Source: Purshia tridentata
Lineage: Eukaryota; Streptophyta; Magnoliopsida; Rosales; Rosaceae
Direction of reading: 5' to 3'
DNA: 20,070 nucleotides
NCBI GenBank assembly: GCA_003254885.1
Contig: QANT01001240.1
Span: 1 to 20,070 of the forward strand
Every line of letters begins with the position of its first letter. Position 1 is the stretch's first letter. The notes under the pieces are model-generated. The model was not told the DNA's origin and made no database searches. It worked only from the letters and a program-made list of their open reading frames with translations. A program made the translations under genes and the position numbers. Shown here one piece after another: positions 8,875-19,364 of this stretch.

Positions 8875-11800
8875 CTAATGTCCCTCCAACTCTTCTTCAT
8901 CAGGTAATATTACAGTTAATAAAGAATACTTCACACGCAGTGATATCCTGCCCTTTTCGACGACTAGTCTTGCCCCAGACACAACCCAATAACCTGGATT
9001 TTCCTGTGGCCCTCTTGTCATCTCTGTTGTATCCACAAATTTCCGAAGCTTTGGGGCCTGGATGGGAACTGGAGGACCCCCAGGGTAAACAGCAGAGTTT
9101 ATGTTCACATCCGCTGGCCTTGGAGGTGGCTTATGAACTGTTGTAAAATGATGGCTGATTAGTGTTGATATGAGTCCAGACTTATGTGCCAAGCCTGGTG
9201 ATCCATCCCACTCGGGATGCTTTACAACTGTGGCTCCGAAAACAGTAGAGAAGCGGAGCCTCAAGAAGAGGATATTCTTTATTCCATAATTTTCAACCTG
9301 TAACTGGGCTCCAGTTACTATTGAAAAATCCTCATCAGACTCCACAGGAGCAGTGCAGACATGAGAGAAGTTCTTCCATTGGACTTTCTCATAGTATTTA
9401 CGATCATAGGAATCATGGCGGAAGTTTCCATTTGGATCATCTTCGAGATGGAAGATTTTCGGAAGAGAGGAGAGGTGCTGTAAGTGGATGGCCAAGCGGT
9501 TGCTTCTTTTGCCTTCTAGATACAGCCGCAGACCAGTCACTGGCCTCTTTCCTACGTCAACCTGTCGTCAACATATAACATATGATGTTTTTTCCCGAAA
9601 GAAAACTACTTTTAAGCGCACCAAATTTTCAAGACGAGCTATAGTTTGTACTATCAAATAAAATGTAAATGACCACTCAAACAGATGTCATTACCAATTC
9701 AAAGAATTACAGAACCTGGATATGAGTACATAAGAACAAAAATTCTCTATTACCTTCTGCTCTGAGTGTTCCAAGAGCGGAAGATAACAAGAAAATTTTT
9801 CCAAAGTAAATGGATGAATGTACAGTTCAAACATCAACGTGTTAAATTTTTTTGTCCAGATTAAGGGCATGGATGTGAGTCCCATACATGAACATGTAAC
9901 CTTTATGACCAGATCACTCAGATGCAACAGATATTAAGAAAAAAAAAAAAATATATATGGGAGGCTTTACCGGACTTGTGTTGACATAAAGCTTGGGCCC
10001 CATTAAGCTAAACTGTAGAGATACATTGCTTTGCCGCTTCCGCTGTGGACCAAGCGGAAGTTCACTAAAAACTGGCGCCCACTGCCTTGGCAACTGAAAT
10101 TCTAAAAACTGATGGAGCTCTTCAATTGGTGGTTTATCTGCACGAATAGGAGCAGAACTAAGTTTTCTCATGTTACTAGCAAACTCCTATCATGCTAAAA
10201 TGTTTCTCCGTTAAGATAAAAATGAGTAGAGAAAGGGGTCTGTGAGAAATGCCGTCTTCCTGTCCGTATTCAGTGGACATCTTGTCCTCTCTGTTTTGTA
10301 TTGCACGTTTTACAAATTTTAATAAATTCTTGTTACTCACAAAAAATAAATAAAAAATGTCTAAGGAAAAGAATGAGTATATCAAGAAAGATGAAGAGAT
10401 TTCAAAAATGGAATGTCACTGTACAAACAGGATTTTGCAAACAATTTCAGAATAACCTTAGGGAAAAAGATCAACAGGATCCCTGTAAAGAGCTTTCAAG
10501 AGGATACAAATAAATCTAATTAAAGCAATGTCAATCAATTAACATATATATCCTTACAATATAATAGAAGCATGAATTATCATAATAATTTGAACCAAGA
10601 TTTTAAAAGCAGTAAATAGAGAATGAAACATGACAGATATGCAAGCAGAAATTTTGCTCACATCGTAAATAAAGATTTATGGCATGACTCAAGAATCCAC
10701 TCCCTGGGACTCCATTCAACAGAGAGGTAATTGGTATAAAGGACATTGAGATCACATCAGGTTCAAGTTGAACAGTTTGCAACCATTCATTATGGGATAG
10801 ATTTCTACCATCACTTCCGCCCCTCCTCTTGAAAATGCTTACAATATCCTGAAACTAAACTAATTTAGTGAAGAAACACAAAGAATGAACATTCAAAAAG
10901 TAAATAATTTATAAGGATATATCATAACAGGTGAATTTTAGATAGACAATAAAAAAACGTTCATAATAAAACGAACGCACTTCCTTGTGTGAATAAGAAC
11001 TTGATGGACTAGTATCTGCAAACCGCAAACGCTGCTCCCTAATTCCAAACTGAAACACAAATGATTAGAATATTAGATAATATAATCAAAAAAAAAAAAA
11101 AAGGATAACTAACTATGCATGCAGAACAAAGGGCAGAAAGAGAAAAGCAAACTTGAAAAAATTCAAGACAAATTTATTCTTGTATTCTAAAAATTAATAT
11201 GCAAAACTAGGGTTCAGTTACAAGGAGGGGCCTATTTATATAGGCAATCCATTGTTGATAAAATATATATGTACGTGTATGTTTATGTATATATGCAATC
11301 GAAAATAAAATCCACAAGGACAAGGAAATAACTAAGCCCTACCAAAAATAAATATAAACAGAATAAAATAGCATAACAATTGTTCTCGCACCTAAACCTG
11401 ATAGGTACTAGGCTACCAGAATTTTCATCACCTAATAAGGGCATATAACCCAAATCCAAATGGCTCACAAAATAGTTTGCACATAAATCAAAATTTAGAA
11501 CTAAATTTATCATATAATTACATTGGAATATTAAAACAAGACGGTAGTTCTAGCCAGGCAATGTATGCATATGATCAGACTCTGATCAGGCAAAAATAAG
11601 ATTTTACATTATGAAGATAAGTATTATTTTCAAGACCATTAGCTTGGTGGAATGATCAAATATTGAAACCTTACACGATACATATACAAGTGTCAGTGGA
11701 CATGTTTAAACCTACCAATGATAGAGATGCAAAACCGTTGATTAAAGAAAATCATGTCTTAATGTGTGCAACACAATATGTCACATATCTAGCAAGAGAT

Positions 11801-14800
11801 CATTACTCATTATCTTTAATAATTGGAATCAGGAAGTGGGATGTAAACCTATGTGACATTTCAGAAGTTATGTGCTTTTTCTATTTATGGATGATCCATT
11901 TCTTTGCTTTCCATTTTGTAATGAGGTGGAATGTCTAAGACCAGAAGCAAAATCCCTTACATTGAAGACCCATTCTGGCTATTATACAATTTTATAGTTG
12001 AAATTTAGATATAGTAACTGTTTGCAGTTTTCTCATCCAACAAGAAGTGGTAGGAAGGATTCATTAATTGGTTGATTATACTCCCTTACTAAAATGAAGC
12101 TTCCATGTGATATCTAGTTTAAAAAGAGGAGTGATGTTAGCCTCTCTGATGCTTTAACAAGTCATTAAAGATGATCTTTTGAAGATAAACAGGTCAAAGT
12201 GACAGCAAAGCCTACCTACCATTTTTGTTGCCCATGAACCTAAGTGGCCTCCTATGGACTTCAATAACATCCCTAGAGCACCAACTTATTGAAAAGGAAA
12301 AGGAAAGTAAAATATTCTTTTCACCAATGGTTGAATTGCAAGGTACAAAAAATCAATAGCATGTCATCATTCATGATTTCCACTTGTAATAGGAAGTCCA
12401 CTTCATTGAAATTGAAACCCTCATTAGTTGGTTAATGTCTTTACTAGAGTTAGGCTTTAACATGAATGATTGCAATTACAAAATTGTTGATCAAATTTTG
12501 CCTTCAACAATCAAGAAAAAGCAAAACAGTCTCTATATGAGTGGACATAAAAGAGTATCTTATTCTTTCAATTGCACTGTAGATTTGTTCTTTTCTTTAT
12601 ATATATATTTTCCCTCAAATATGCAGCTCGTGAGTATGGGTTGCACCAATTAGGCACTGTACAAATACATTACTTAACTGTCAAAATGAAAATACTGACT
12701 TCATCGATCACAACCATTTTGCAAATCATTGTTAATCCAGTATCAACAAGCTTTGCTTCTAATTTAAACCCCACAAGACAGCTTCACTAAATAATGGTTA
12801 ACATCTTCTCAACAAAAAAAAAAAAGGCTAACATTTAATATAAATGGAAACTTCAAATCAATAAAAAAAAAGGTTTGCAAGTCATAGTCTAGTGGATTAC
12901 TCAAAAAAAAAAAAAACTCAATATGATATAACTGATTAAGAAATCCTGAGAAATCTTGGAAAAGATACATTTCTATCCCACATAAAGTAATAGAAACTCT
13001 GGAATACTAAGATTAGGAATTATCAACAATAAAGGATATTAACTAAATATATGATTGATTTAAACTAATAAATATAGAATTAATTTAACTATCATAGACA
13101 AGTAAGTCACAAACCTTATCATTCTTGTATGCTTGTTCAGAAGACATACTATACTGTCCATTGGTATCTAAAAACCTTTTATCTGCCATATCCTTTAACT
13201 TTTTCTGTATATCAGCTGGTTGAACAGTTGAAGAATGCTGCTGCTTCATATATATAACATCCTTCCCTCCCATCTTCACACCAACAACAATATGGGTTCC
13301 AAATGTCGTTATAAACCTAGGTTGAATATAAACTATTAAAAGCACATTCCAGTTTTCAAGAAAATACAGTCTACTTAGATAGAAAAATAATAGATAAATC
13401 ATTAAATTGTGTGATCATGGAACACAGATAATAACACTGGAAGTTAAGAAGACTTAATATACTGCATTTTACCAATGCCATATACAAACATCAGCACGAA
13501 AATTGGTTATTTCACTTTAAAAAATGAGATGCAATTATTTGCAGAAATGCGCACATGCATCAAACATAGTTCGAGTCCCCTGAATTTAGTGCAATTTAAT
13601 ACTGACATAGTCTTTTGAATGAAGTGTTTCTTTGGTAACTTGAATGCCAAAGTGCCTTTTATTGGTTAGTTCCACAACATAACCAGGATCTTCGGGCAAT
13701 AGATGGTCATTAATGTAATGAGACTCTTGCATTCCCTAGACAATAAAAGCTCTAGAATATAGAAGCAAATATTCAAAAATACAAAAAGAAAACTTTGTAA
13801 AGTTGTAAAGTTGTTGACACATCTGCTTATACATGAGAAGATTGTTAAGAAGGGTTCTAAGATAACAAAGCACACTTGTCAAGTCTTGCAAGCTGCAACG
13901 AAGTGTTTGTTGTACAATTTTATAAACTTGTGTTTTGGCTCACATTTGAAGGTGTTTCGGGTCCATGGAAGTGTCATTGGACATTTGGTTGAAGTTAGGA
14001 AGGTAGTAGAAGGTTTGTTGTTAGGTGGAGCGGTTCAAAAGGTGAAGAAAAAGCGTTTTTTGTGGGGGAGGACCGATCGTGACATGGGAGGACCGGTCAT
14101 GTGCGTAATCGGCCTTGCAACTAGAAGACCGGTCTTGTGCATGACTTTTCGAATTTTCTACTATTTTTGGGAGGTTTTAAGTGTCCTACTTCAACTAGGT
14201 TTGTAGGCCTATGGTGTATAAATAGAATATTTAGGCTCAGAAAAGAGTGTGGAAGTCTTTAGGATTTGTGAGAGGCAAACAATCAAGATTGGTGAGAGCA
14301 AAATTAGGTAATTAATTTGGGTGAGAGAACTAGGATTCTTGGTAAACACTTTTAGAAAGACGGTACAAGAGATTTAGGGATTGGCTTATGTGATTTAATC
14401 CAATTGTAATCTTGTACCAATTTATTCTCATAGTTAAGAACGAAGATCTCTCTCAGGGATGTAGGTAGAAATTTTGTCGAACCTAGTAAAATCTTGGTGT
14501 GTTTGTGTGTGATTGGTTTATCTGTTTCTTGGATTGATTATTTTCTTGCATCAAATTATTACTTGTCATGACGGTGGAAGTTTGGATTTTATTCCCAAAC
14601 TATATCAACAACTTGAGCTATCAATCTTCATAGATATTTCCTAGCTGGCATAGAACCAGAAAGAAGAAATTTCTTCCTTATTTGTATCATTGAATATACC
14701 CAATACTACTGTTGACTTTGTTACAACATAACCAAACACTCGGTTTAGGAGTATGGTACAACAGACTTCTGTTAAAACTAAATTGATGAAATTGCGCACT

Positions 14801-16948
14801 TTTAGAATGTTGCTTTGGATATTATGAGAATAAATAATGAGAAAGTGCCTATGATCAAATAAACACAAGCATTTGAATCCTCATGCATTTAAAAAGAAAA
14901 ATAATATTTTTATATGATTTCCACTATCCACATACTTTCTCTCCTTTGATAAGCCACTATCCACATACCTCAAAAAAAATCCTACTACCCACCTATGCTC
15001 ATGATTACCAAAAAAATATATTAATTGTTCCACTAATATTAATTAGTATGCAACAATTATATGGGAGTAAAAAATTGGCTAAGTTCTGGTTTCAGAAAAG
15101 AAAAGAAAAGAAAGGCATGAAATGAACAACTCCAGGATATTTCACCAACATTATCAAATTCACTTGCCTCTGACTTATCAGAAAAATAAATAATATTTGA
15201 CAAGCCTAACAAATCATGGTTCTTATCCATTATTTTCTCTTTTCAATTTTCCTTATTTTTTTCTTTGTTTTTCAGCTTTTTATAACTCCTTAATACAAGA
15301 CCTACAGGTGCATGGCATAGGCAAACCCAAATTATATATAAAAGTTGCATTAAACTTCCTCACAGAAGTCAATAAACTGTAGTAAGGACTAAAGTTATGA
15401 AGCTTTAAAGACTGAGCTTAGCATGTAGATCAAGGCTGGCATCATCATTTGACTATAAACACATTTGGGAAAACTTCTAAAATTCACCTTGCTAATGCAG
15501 CAGGTTCCCACGATGTTGGGACTGCTTTTTTAACATTACCACGCAATACCATATGAGACTTCTCCAGTGCAACAGTATAGAGTGTGATGAACATCCCATC
15601 AAAGGCAAGGGTCTTAGTGTTGGCTGCATCTTTCTGCCAACACCCTGAGAATTCAAACATAGAATTGAAGAGCCCTGAGGGTATTTTTCCAGTCAATGAA
15701 ATTTCCTGGTTGAACTGCTCTGACATCTGCAAAAGAGAGATAAAAAATGACAGAAAAGTCGCTCTCTACTCTACTACCACTCTTAATGCTAAAAAGTAAA
15801 CATCAATAATAGACAAATAAAATTCTATCAAAAGAACCTAGTGTAGTATCTTAGCAATTAGCATATGCAACCCAGCATTCAAAACATTTGTTCATTACTG
15901 AAATCAGGCTTAATCCGCCACCCAATCCGCCACCACTACCCCCTCCTTGCACACTGAACAACCCTCCACTAAATTAGAATCCACCACCCTATTTATTTGC
16001 TCAGCATACCCCTTACTCATTTGACCCACCTTACATTTTCAAAACTTAGGTTTTTGCTCAATATACCCACCATTATACCAAATATACCCTAATTCAAACC
16101 CACAATTTTGTTTAATAAGATATCACCAAAAATTTGAAGGTTATTCAATAAAATCGTGCTGAACATTTGAATGTGATCAGGTAAGCAGCTACCAAACATT
16201 GATTGGTACTGGTCTACAGAACAAAACATGAACAAAGACTCTAACAAACGCATAAAACCTTTACTCAAATTCAAAAAATGGCAACTCATAACTCATTTGA
16301 AGACCCCTCCCTCAAGAGACAATGTGCACGTCCATTAGCCAAAAAAAAAAAAAAAAATCCTTCTCACACCAGTTTGAGAGCTTGTACGTAATACTTGAGG
16401 GTTTAGGGTTTATGTTAAAGAAGATGAGTGAGTTTTAGATTGAAGAATTGGTGGGGTATGAAGTAAATGAAATACGTTTGCTTAATGTCATTTGTCTTAA
16501 TTTTCTTTTTTTACATAGGGACACAACTTGTCTTTTCATAAATGTTTTAAGTGGGATATGAGCAATAAAGGGGTATTAATAGAAACACCCTTTTAGAATA
16601 TAAAGCTTAAAATCTTCAATGATAACATGCATACCAAAAACTCAGTCAAACCATGTGAGAATTGCGATTAAGAACAATTGAATATACCTGCTGGAAAGAG
16701 AGAACATCGGACCTGAAACGCGTTCGCTCTCCTTTATCACATTTTATTGATTTGGACACATTGGGGATCGTAATCGCACCAGGCAGAACAATTTCGCGAC
16801 CCCCATCATCATCAATTTCAATCAATCGTGATTTGTAAGACTCCCCTTTACAGTACTTGAGCCTTAAATCGATGGATATATCATATCCACACCCAATTGA
16901 TGCAATTGCAATCTCAGCAGCTTTGGGGGCTGGAACCTTAAGCGCCAT
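8875..16948 (-). CDS. MACPF domain protein, CAD1/NSL1 family (603 aa, seven coding exons)
   Basis: Coding exons on the - strand are 16948-16688, 15726-15488, 13316-13115, 11049-10981, 10848-10662, 10137-9971 and 9561-8875. All have GT-AG borders, and the lengths sum to 1812 nt, in frame to TAG. An in-frame TGA two codons before the ATG fixes the start. The N-terminus (MALKVPAPKAAEIAIASIG) lacks a signal peptide. Motifs in order: IPNVSKSIKCDKGERTRFRS in exon 1; SGLFNSMFEFSGCWQKDAA in exon 2; the MACPF signature FGTHIVVGVKMGG at residues 172-184; NEWLQTVQLEPDVISMSFIP in exon 5; PPIEELHQFLEFQLPRQWAP in exon 6; and HKPPPRPADVNINSAVYPGG in exon 7. Length and motif order fit plant MACPF proteins of about 560-630 residues, most like Arabidopsis At4g24290 from memory. 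Arabidopsis relatives CAD1 and NSL1 restrain salicylic-acid-dependent cell death; whether they form pores is not established. Introns 2 and 3, about 2.1 kb each, carry repeats. No break was seen, so it is probably functional. Confidence 0.95.
9562..9970 (-). other. MACPF intron 6
   Basis: 409-base phase-0 intron, donor CCG/GTAAAG and acceptor TTGACGACAG. Nothing notable beyond an A-rich run near 9940 (+ strand). Confidence 0.85.
10138..10661 (-). other. MACPF intron 5
   Basis: 524-base intron, donor GTGAGC and acceptor TTCGTGCAG, splitting a Tyr codon (T/AT). No repeat or gene recognised. Confidence 0.85.
11050..13114 (-). other. MACPF intron 3 (2065 bp)
   Basis: Phase-0 intron with donor AAG/GTTTGT and acceptor TTGTGTTTCAG, before a tiny 69-base exon. 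Its last part contains a possible LTR fragment (annotated separately). Its middle, about 11600-12800, has only non-coding ORFs, and A runs of 9-13 sit near 12820-12915. Confidence 0.8.
11110..11540 (-). mobile_element. Possible LTR retrotransposon fragment, reverse strand
   Basis: Read on the - strand, a TATA-box region CCTATATAAATAGGCCCC (about 11246-11229) is followed by CTCCTTGTAACTGAACCCTA and an AATACAAGAATA tract. Upstream is TTATTTCCTTGTCCTTGTGG. This order (U3-like sequence, TATAAATAGG, then R-like sequence) resembles plant LTRs. I could not find the TG...CA ends, a target duplication or a primer-binding site, so the boundaries are approximate and the call tentative. Confidence 0.35.
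13812..14610 (+). mobile_element. Probable Ty1/copia solo LTR inside MACPF intron 2
   Basis: The stretch opens TGTTGA and ends TCAACA, giving TG...CA ends with a short terminal inverted repeat. About 400 bases in is a TATA box (GGTGTATAAATAGAATA, near 14213-14229). Near the 3' end, ACGAAGATCTCTCTCAGGGA is followed by GAACCTAGTAAAATCTTGG, a sequence I associate with plant copia LTR R/U5 regions. No gag or pol and no second LTR are present, so it is a solo LTR or remnant. The 5-bp flanks (AAAGT and ACTTG) do not match, which argues for decay or for slightly wrong ends. It lies antisense to the host gene. Confidence 0.55.
14058..14146. repeat. GACCGGTC-centred triple repeat within the LTR
   Basis: Three related units follow one another: GAGGACCGATCGTGACATG, GAGGACCGGTCATGTGCGTA and GAAGACCGGTCTTGTGCATG. 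Each is built on the palindrome GACCGGTC or a variant. They sit just upstream of the presumed LTR TATA box, where U3 enhancer repeats occur in other LTRs; an enhancer role is inference. Confidence 0.55.
14921..14968. repeat. CCACTATCCACATAC direct repeat, period 33 bp
   Basis: Exact 15-mer copies at 14921-14935 and 14954-14968, followed by a looser copy, CTACTACCCACCTATG, near 14980. Intronic; no function visible. Confidence 0.7.
15727..16687 (-). other. MACPF intron 1 (961 bp)
   Basis: Phase-0 intron, donor CAG/GTATAT and acceptor CTCTTTTGCAG. It contains a possible inverted-repeat element (16006-16575) and an A run at about 16340-16357. Confidence 0.85.
16006..16575. mobile_element. Possible inverted-repeat element in MACPF intron 1
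   Basis: ATACCCCTTACTCATTTGAC then CCACCTTACATTTTCAAAA at the left resembles, inverted, the right end read on the other strand: ATACCCCTTTATTGCTCATA then TCCCACTTAAAACATTTATG. The arms need gaps to align. Ends and target duplication were not resolved, so this may be a decayed MITE or chance similarity in AT-rich sequence. Confidence 0.3.
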
Positions 16949-16951
16949 CAC

Positions 16952-16960
16952 TCAGCACAT
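16952..16960 (-). promoter_or_regulatory. Two-codon upstream ORF just before the MACPF start
   Basis: On the - strand the leader reads ATG TGC TGA GTG and then the main ATG, all in one frame. The minimal ORF (Met-Cys-stop) ends three bases before the main start, so a ribosome using it must reinitiate at once or initiation must leak past it. It lies in the mature mRNA whichever leader intron is used, unless transcription starts downstream of it. Confidence 0.6.
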
Positions 16961-16991
16961 CGCTCTTTATCAGCAAACCAAGATCCCAATT

Positions 16992-17419
16992 CTGCATTAC
17001 ACAAAAACTGAGTTTAAACAAACTCAACATACAGCTATGCATGCAAAGCAGATCCCCACTCTAATAGGGTTCAAAATAAAGTTAAAAATTAAAATTGAAA
17101 CCTAATCCAGAAACAATCTAGGAGTCCAACAATCAGCTAAAAGTAATGAAAGCTTGACACAATTGTTACACAGAAACCAGATCCAAGCTAAAAAATATAG
17201 CTCAATTCAAACAATCTAAGCTCGAACCAACCCAAAATTTCGATTAAATGTTCGATTATATGAATATTTTGCACAAATTGACGCGAATTGAATACATTTT
17301 TTGAGCTCGAACTAGAAGTGAAACTCACACGAAACCCAGCTGAAATGCAGTCGTTACACTCGGAATTCTCGCCAATTGTGCAATGCCAGTTCGAGATTAG
17401 GCTTCGATTATACAGAAAC
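16992..17419 (-). other. Candidate leader intron of the MACPF gene
   Basis: An acceptor GTTTTTGTGTAATGCAG ends at 16992. Two donors are possible upstream: CCAG/GTTTCT (intron from 17419) and TTTCGT/GTGAGT (intron from 17328), the latter closer to consensus. The region between is fairly T-rich on the - strand. No transcript evidence is available to choose. Confidence 0.35.
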
Positions 17420-17483
17420 CTGGCTCGAGGACTCAAGGGACCTTCATTTTCTTTGGGTTGTTACAGGAGAGAGTTCAAGAGAG

Positions 17484-17494
17484 AAAACCCTAAT
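17484..17494 (-). promoter_or_regulatory. Telo-box in the presumed MACPF leader
   Basis: AAAACCCTAAT on the + strand matches the plant telo-box AAACCCTAA, frequent near transcription starts of plant genes. It lies between the microsatellite and the candidate leader splice sites. Confidence 0.4.
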
Positions 17495-17520
17495 CAGAGG
17501 TGTGTAAAAACACGGGAGGG

Positions 17521-17567
17521 AGTGAGGGAGTGAGGGAGTGAGGGAGTGAGGGAGTGAGGGAGTGAGT

Positions 17568-17608
<41 letters not shown>
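17521..17608. repeat. Compound microsatellite: (AGTGAGGG)5, (AGTG)3, (AG)18
   Basis: Five exact copies of AGTGAGGG (17521-17560) pass into three AGTG (17561-17572) and then eighteen AG units (17573-17608). On the gene's sense strand this is a CT/CCCTCACT tract immediately upstream of the presumed leader, where plant Y-patch and GAGA-type elements sit. It is probably length-variable between individuals. Confidence 0.9.
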
Positions 17609-17611
<3 letters not shown>

Positions 17612-17659
17612 AAGTTGTGGGGTTTGACCGAATTTGAAAGATTTTATTGACTCTTGACT
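17607..17659. promoter_or_regulatory. Cluster of four W-box cores upstream of the MACPF gene
   Basis: TTGAC(C/T) W-box cores, the binding sites of WRKY factors, occur at 17607-17612 (- strand TTGACT), 17624-17629 (TTGACC), 17647-17652 (TTGACT) and 17654-17659 (TTGACT): four within 53 bp. They lie about 660-710 bp upstream of the start codon, next to the microsatellite and so close to the presumed promoter. MACPF relatives act in salicylic-acid defence, which makes WRKY control plausible but unproven. Confidence 0.5.
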
Positions 17660-18547
17660 TCTTGAGTGAGATGTGAGAAAGCGAGAACCAGATAAAAGTT
17701 CAAACTCCTAACTTTTTCAAAGGTAATTTCGTTAGATGACCACGTCATTTGCACTTTAGTTCCATTTAATTCAACATTAAGAGGAGTATTTATGGAATTT
17801 TATTGACTCTGTTTGAATTCATGGATTTTTAATGTGTTTTATAGACTCTACCTAGATTCTTATAGAATTCTACATAGAATTTGAAAAAGTTTATTAGACT
17901 ATTTCTATAGATTTGGATAGACTTCAAATAACATTTTGAGTAATACTCTATTGACTTTTTCTTTCATTATTGATTGAAACTGTTCATTTTTTAAATTTAA
18001 CTATAAAGACCTGTTCTATAAAAAAATCAACTAAAGTGGAAATCTTTTGGATATGTAACTGTAATAAAATAAATAGATAATTTTGGTAACAATTTAATTT
18101 ACCGTTAATTTATTTGATAATAATTATATAATCAAACAATTTCATATTTAGTTGATTGTTTCTAGAGATGATTTTCATATTATTATTTAGAAAATAAAGA
18201 GTTTCGATCATAAAAATATATTGTAAAATGAGAACAATAAAAGATAAGATCGGTAAAAAAGATAGATTAGAAAAGGTGGATGACATCCCTCCTTTTGAGA
18301 AAATTTATAGTTTTTAATAGAGTTTGAGAAAATTTAATTAACGGCTAATCAACCTAATACTAGGGTTGGTACACCATACACCTAATTTTCACTCCATTCT
18401 GATGTCTCAGGATTTGATCACAAAGTAACAAACACTTCCAGTAATAATCCAATTCAACGATGCCTTCATGAATCAAAAAGAAGAAATCAATAAGGGATCC
18501 TTAAGGGGCTTGTATATATATAAGCTTATAGCCATTCTGTTGAAAGA
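17660..18547. other. AT-rich sequence upstream of the MACPF gene
   Basis: No gene seen. 17790-17960 is rich in ATAGACT/ATTGACT and GAATT words of the kind found near plant transposon ends and may be the decayed partner of the repeats at 19691-19885; I could not align the two convincingly. Confidence 0.3.
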
Positions 18548-18856
18548 TATGGTTTGTGAGACGCACTCCACACTTTAATTTGATGATCGAAGTGACTTAT
18601 TTTCTAAAATTTTCTATATCTTTATACAATGATCTTCTTTGTAAAAGATTAGACAAATCGAAAACCGTTAAGACATTTATAATTGTTATGGAATAAATAG
18701 AAGAATATAGTAATTCTTTAAACACTTGAAATGATGGTCTTTTAATCAATTAGCTAAATGGTTTGTCAAATTTTTTGCAAAGAATTGTATATAAACTTAG
18801 AAAATAAACGGCTTCAATCATCTAATTAAGGTATGGAGTGGGTCACACAAACCATA
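18548..18856. mobile_element. Hairpin MITE, 309 bp
   Basis: Left end TATGGTTTGTGAGACGCACT then CCACACTTTAATT, and right end on the other strand TATGGTTTGTGTGACCCACT then CCATACCTTAATT, agree at most positions. The similarity continues inward through GATGAT-GAAG, TTATTTTCTAA, ATACAAT, CTTTG-AAAA and GACAAA for about 100 bp per arm. The element would fold back on itself. The flanks beyond TA do not match, so at most a TA duplication can be suggested. No coding capacity. Confidence 0.75.
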
Positions 18857-19364
18857 CATCATCATGTTTAAGATGAGATATACTTCAATAGAAAAGATCT
18901 ATATATATATATATATATAAACACAATTTTCACACAAATCTTAAGGAGTACTCATTTAAAAGAACTACACAATAATCTTGATCAAGGTATGTAATCGATT
19001 TATTTATCTCAAAATCCAGCCTTATTTCTTATTAAAATGATCAAATTATAAATATTATAGAAATCTCTGTAATTTCCCAATGACCTTTCATTTTAGAGCT
19101 TCCTTAAATGAGCCAGTGATGCTATCACGTTTATCATTTCCATAGAAGAAGCCTTGACATACATTGAGAAAGATGGCATAGCACACCCACGACACTCCAT
19201 CTATAACTATTTAATTGGGTATATATGCATTGCATGGCCAAGCTTGATCGAGTGAAATTAAGGGTAAAATTCAACTTTTTCATTGTATAAAATCAGTATG
19301 AGACACTTTGGACACAACTAATATTAACCAAAAACAGAGAAAAACATCAACTTACATCTGACAT
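18857..19364. other. AT-rich intergenic sequence with a TA microsatellite
   Basis: A run of about nine TA units lies near 18900-18919. The rest shows no gene or recognised repeat. Confidence 0.5.

Larger units (their letters stand above)
13317..15487 (-). other. MACPF intron 2 (2171 bp)
   Basis: Splits an Arg codon (AG/G); donor AAG/GTGAAT, acceptor CAACCTAG. It holds a probable solo LTR at 13812-14610 and a 33-bp period repeat near 14921. ORFs here do not look like genes. Confidence 0.85.

Noticed and set aside
8940..9146. + strand ORF of 68 codons
   Set aside because: It is antisense to the last MACPF exon, whose reading frame is clearly the coding one.
9321..9578. + strand ORF of 85 codons
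   Set aside because: Also a shadow of MACPF exon 7 on the opposite strand.
13568..13582. tRNA-like T-arm sequence GTTCGAGTCCC
   Set aside because: The flanks CATAG and CCCCT do not pair, and no acceptor, D or anticodon arms can be formed around it.
13811..14206. 131-codon ORF, the longest outside the two genes
   Set aside because: It lies within the probable solo LTR, spans repeated GACCGGTC units, and shows no recognisable domain; LTRs often contain chance ORFs.
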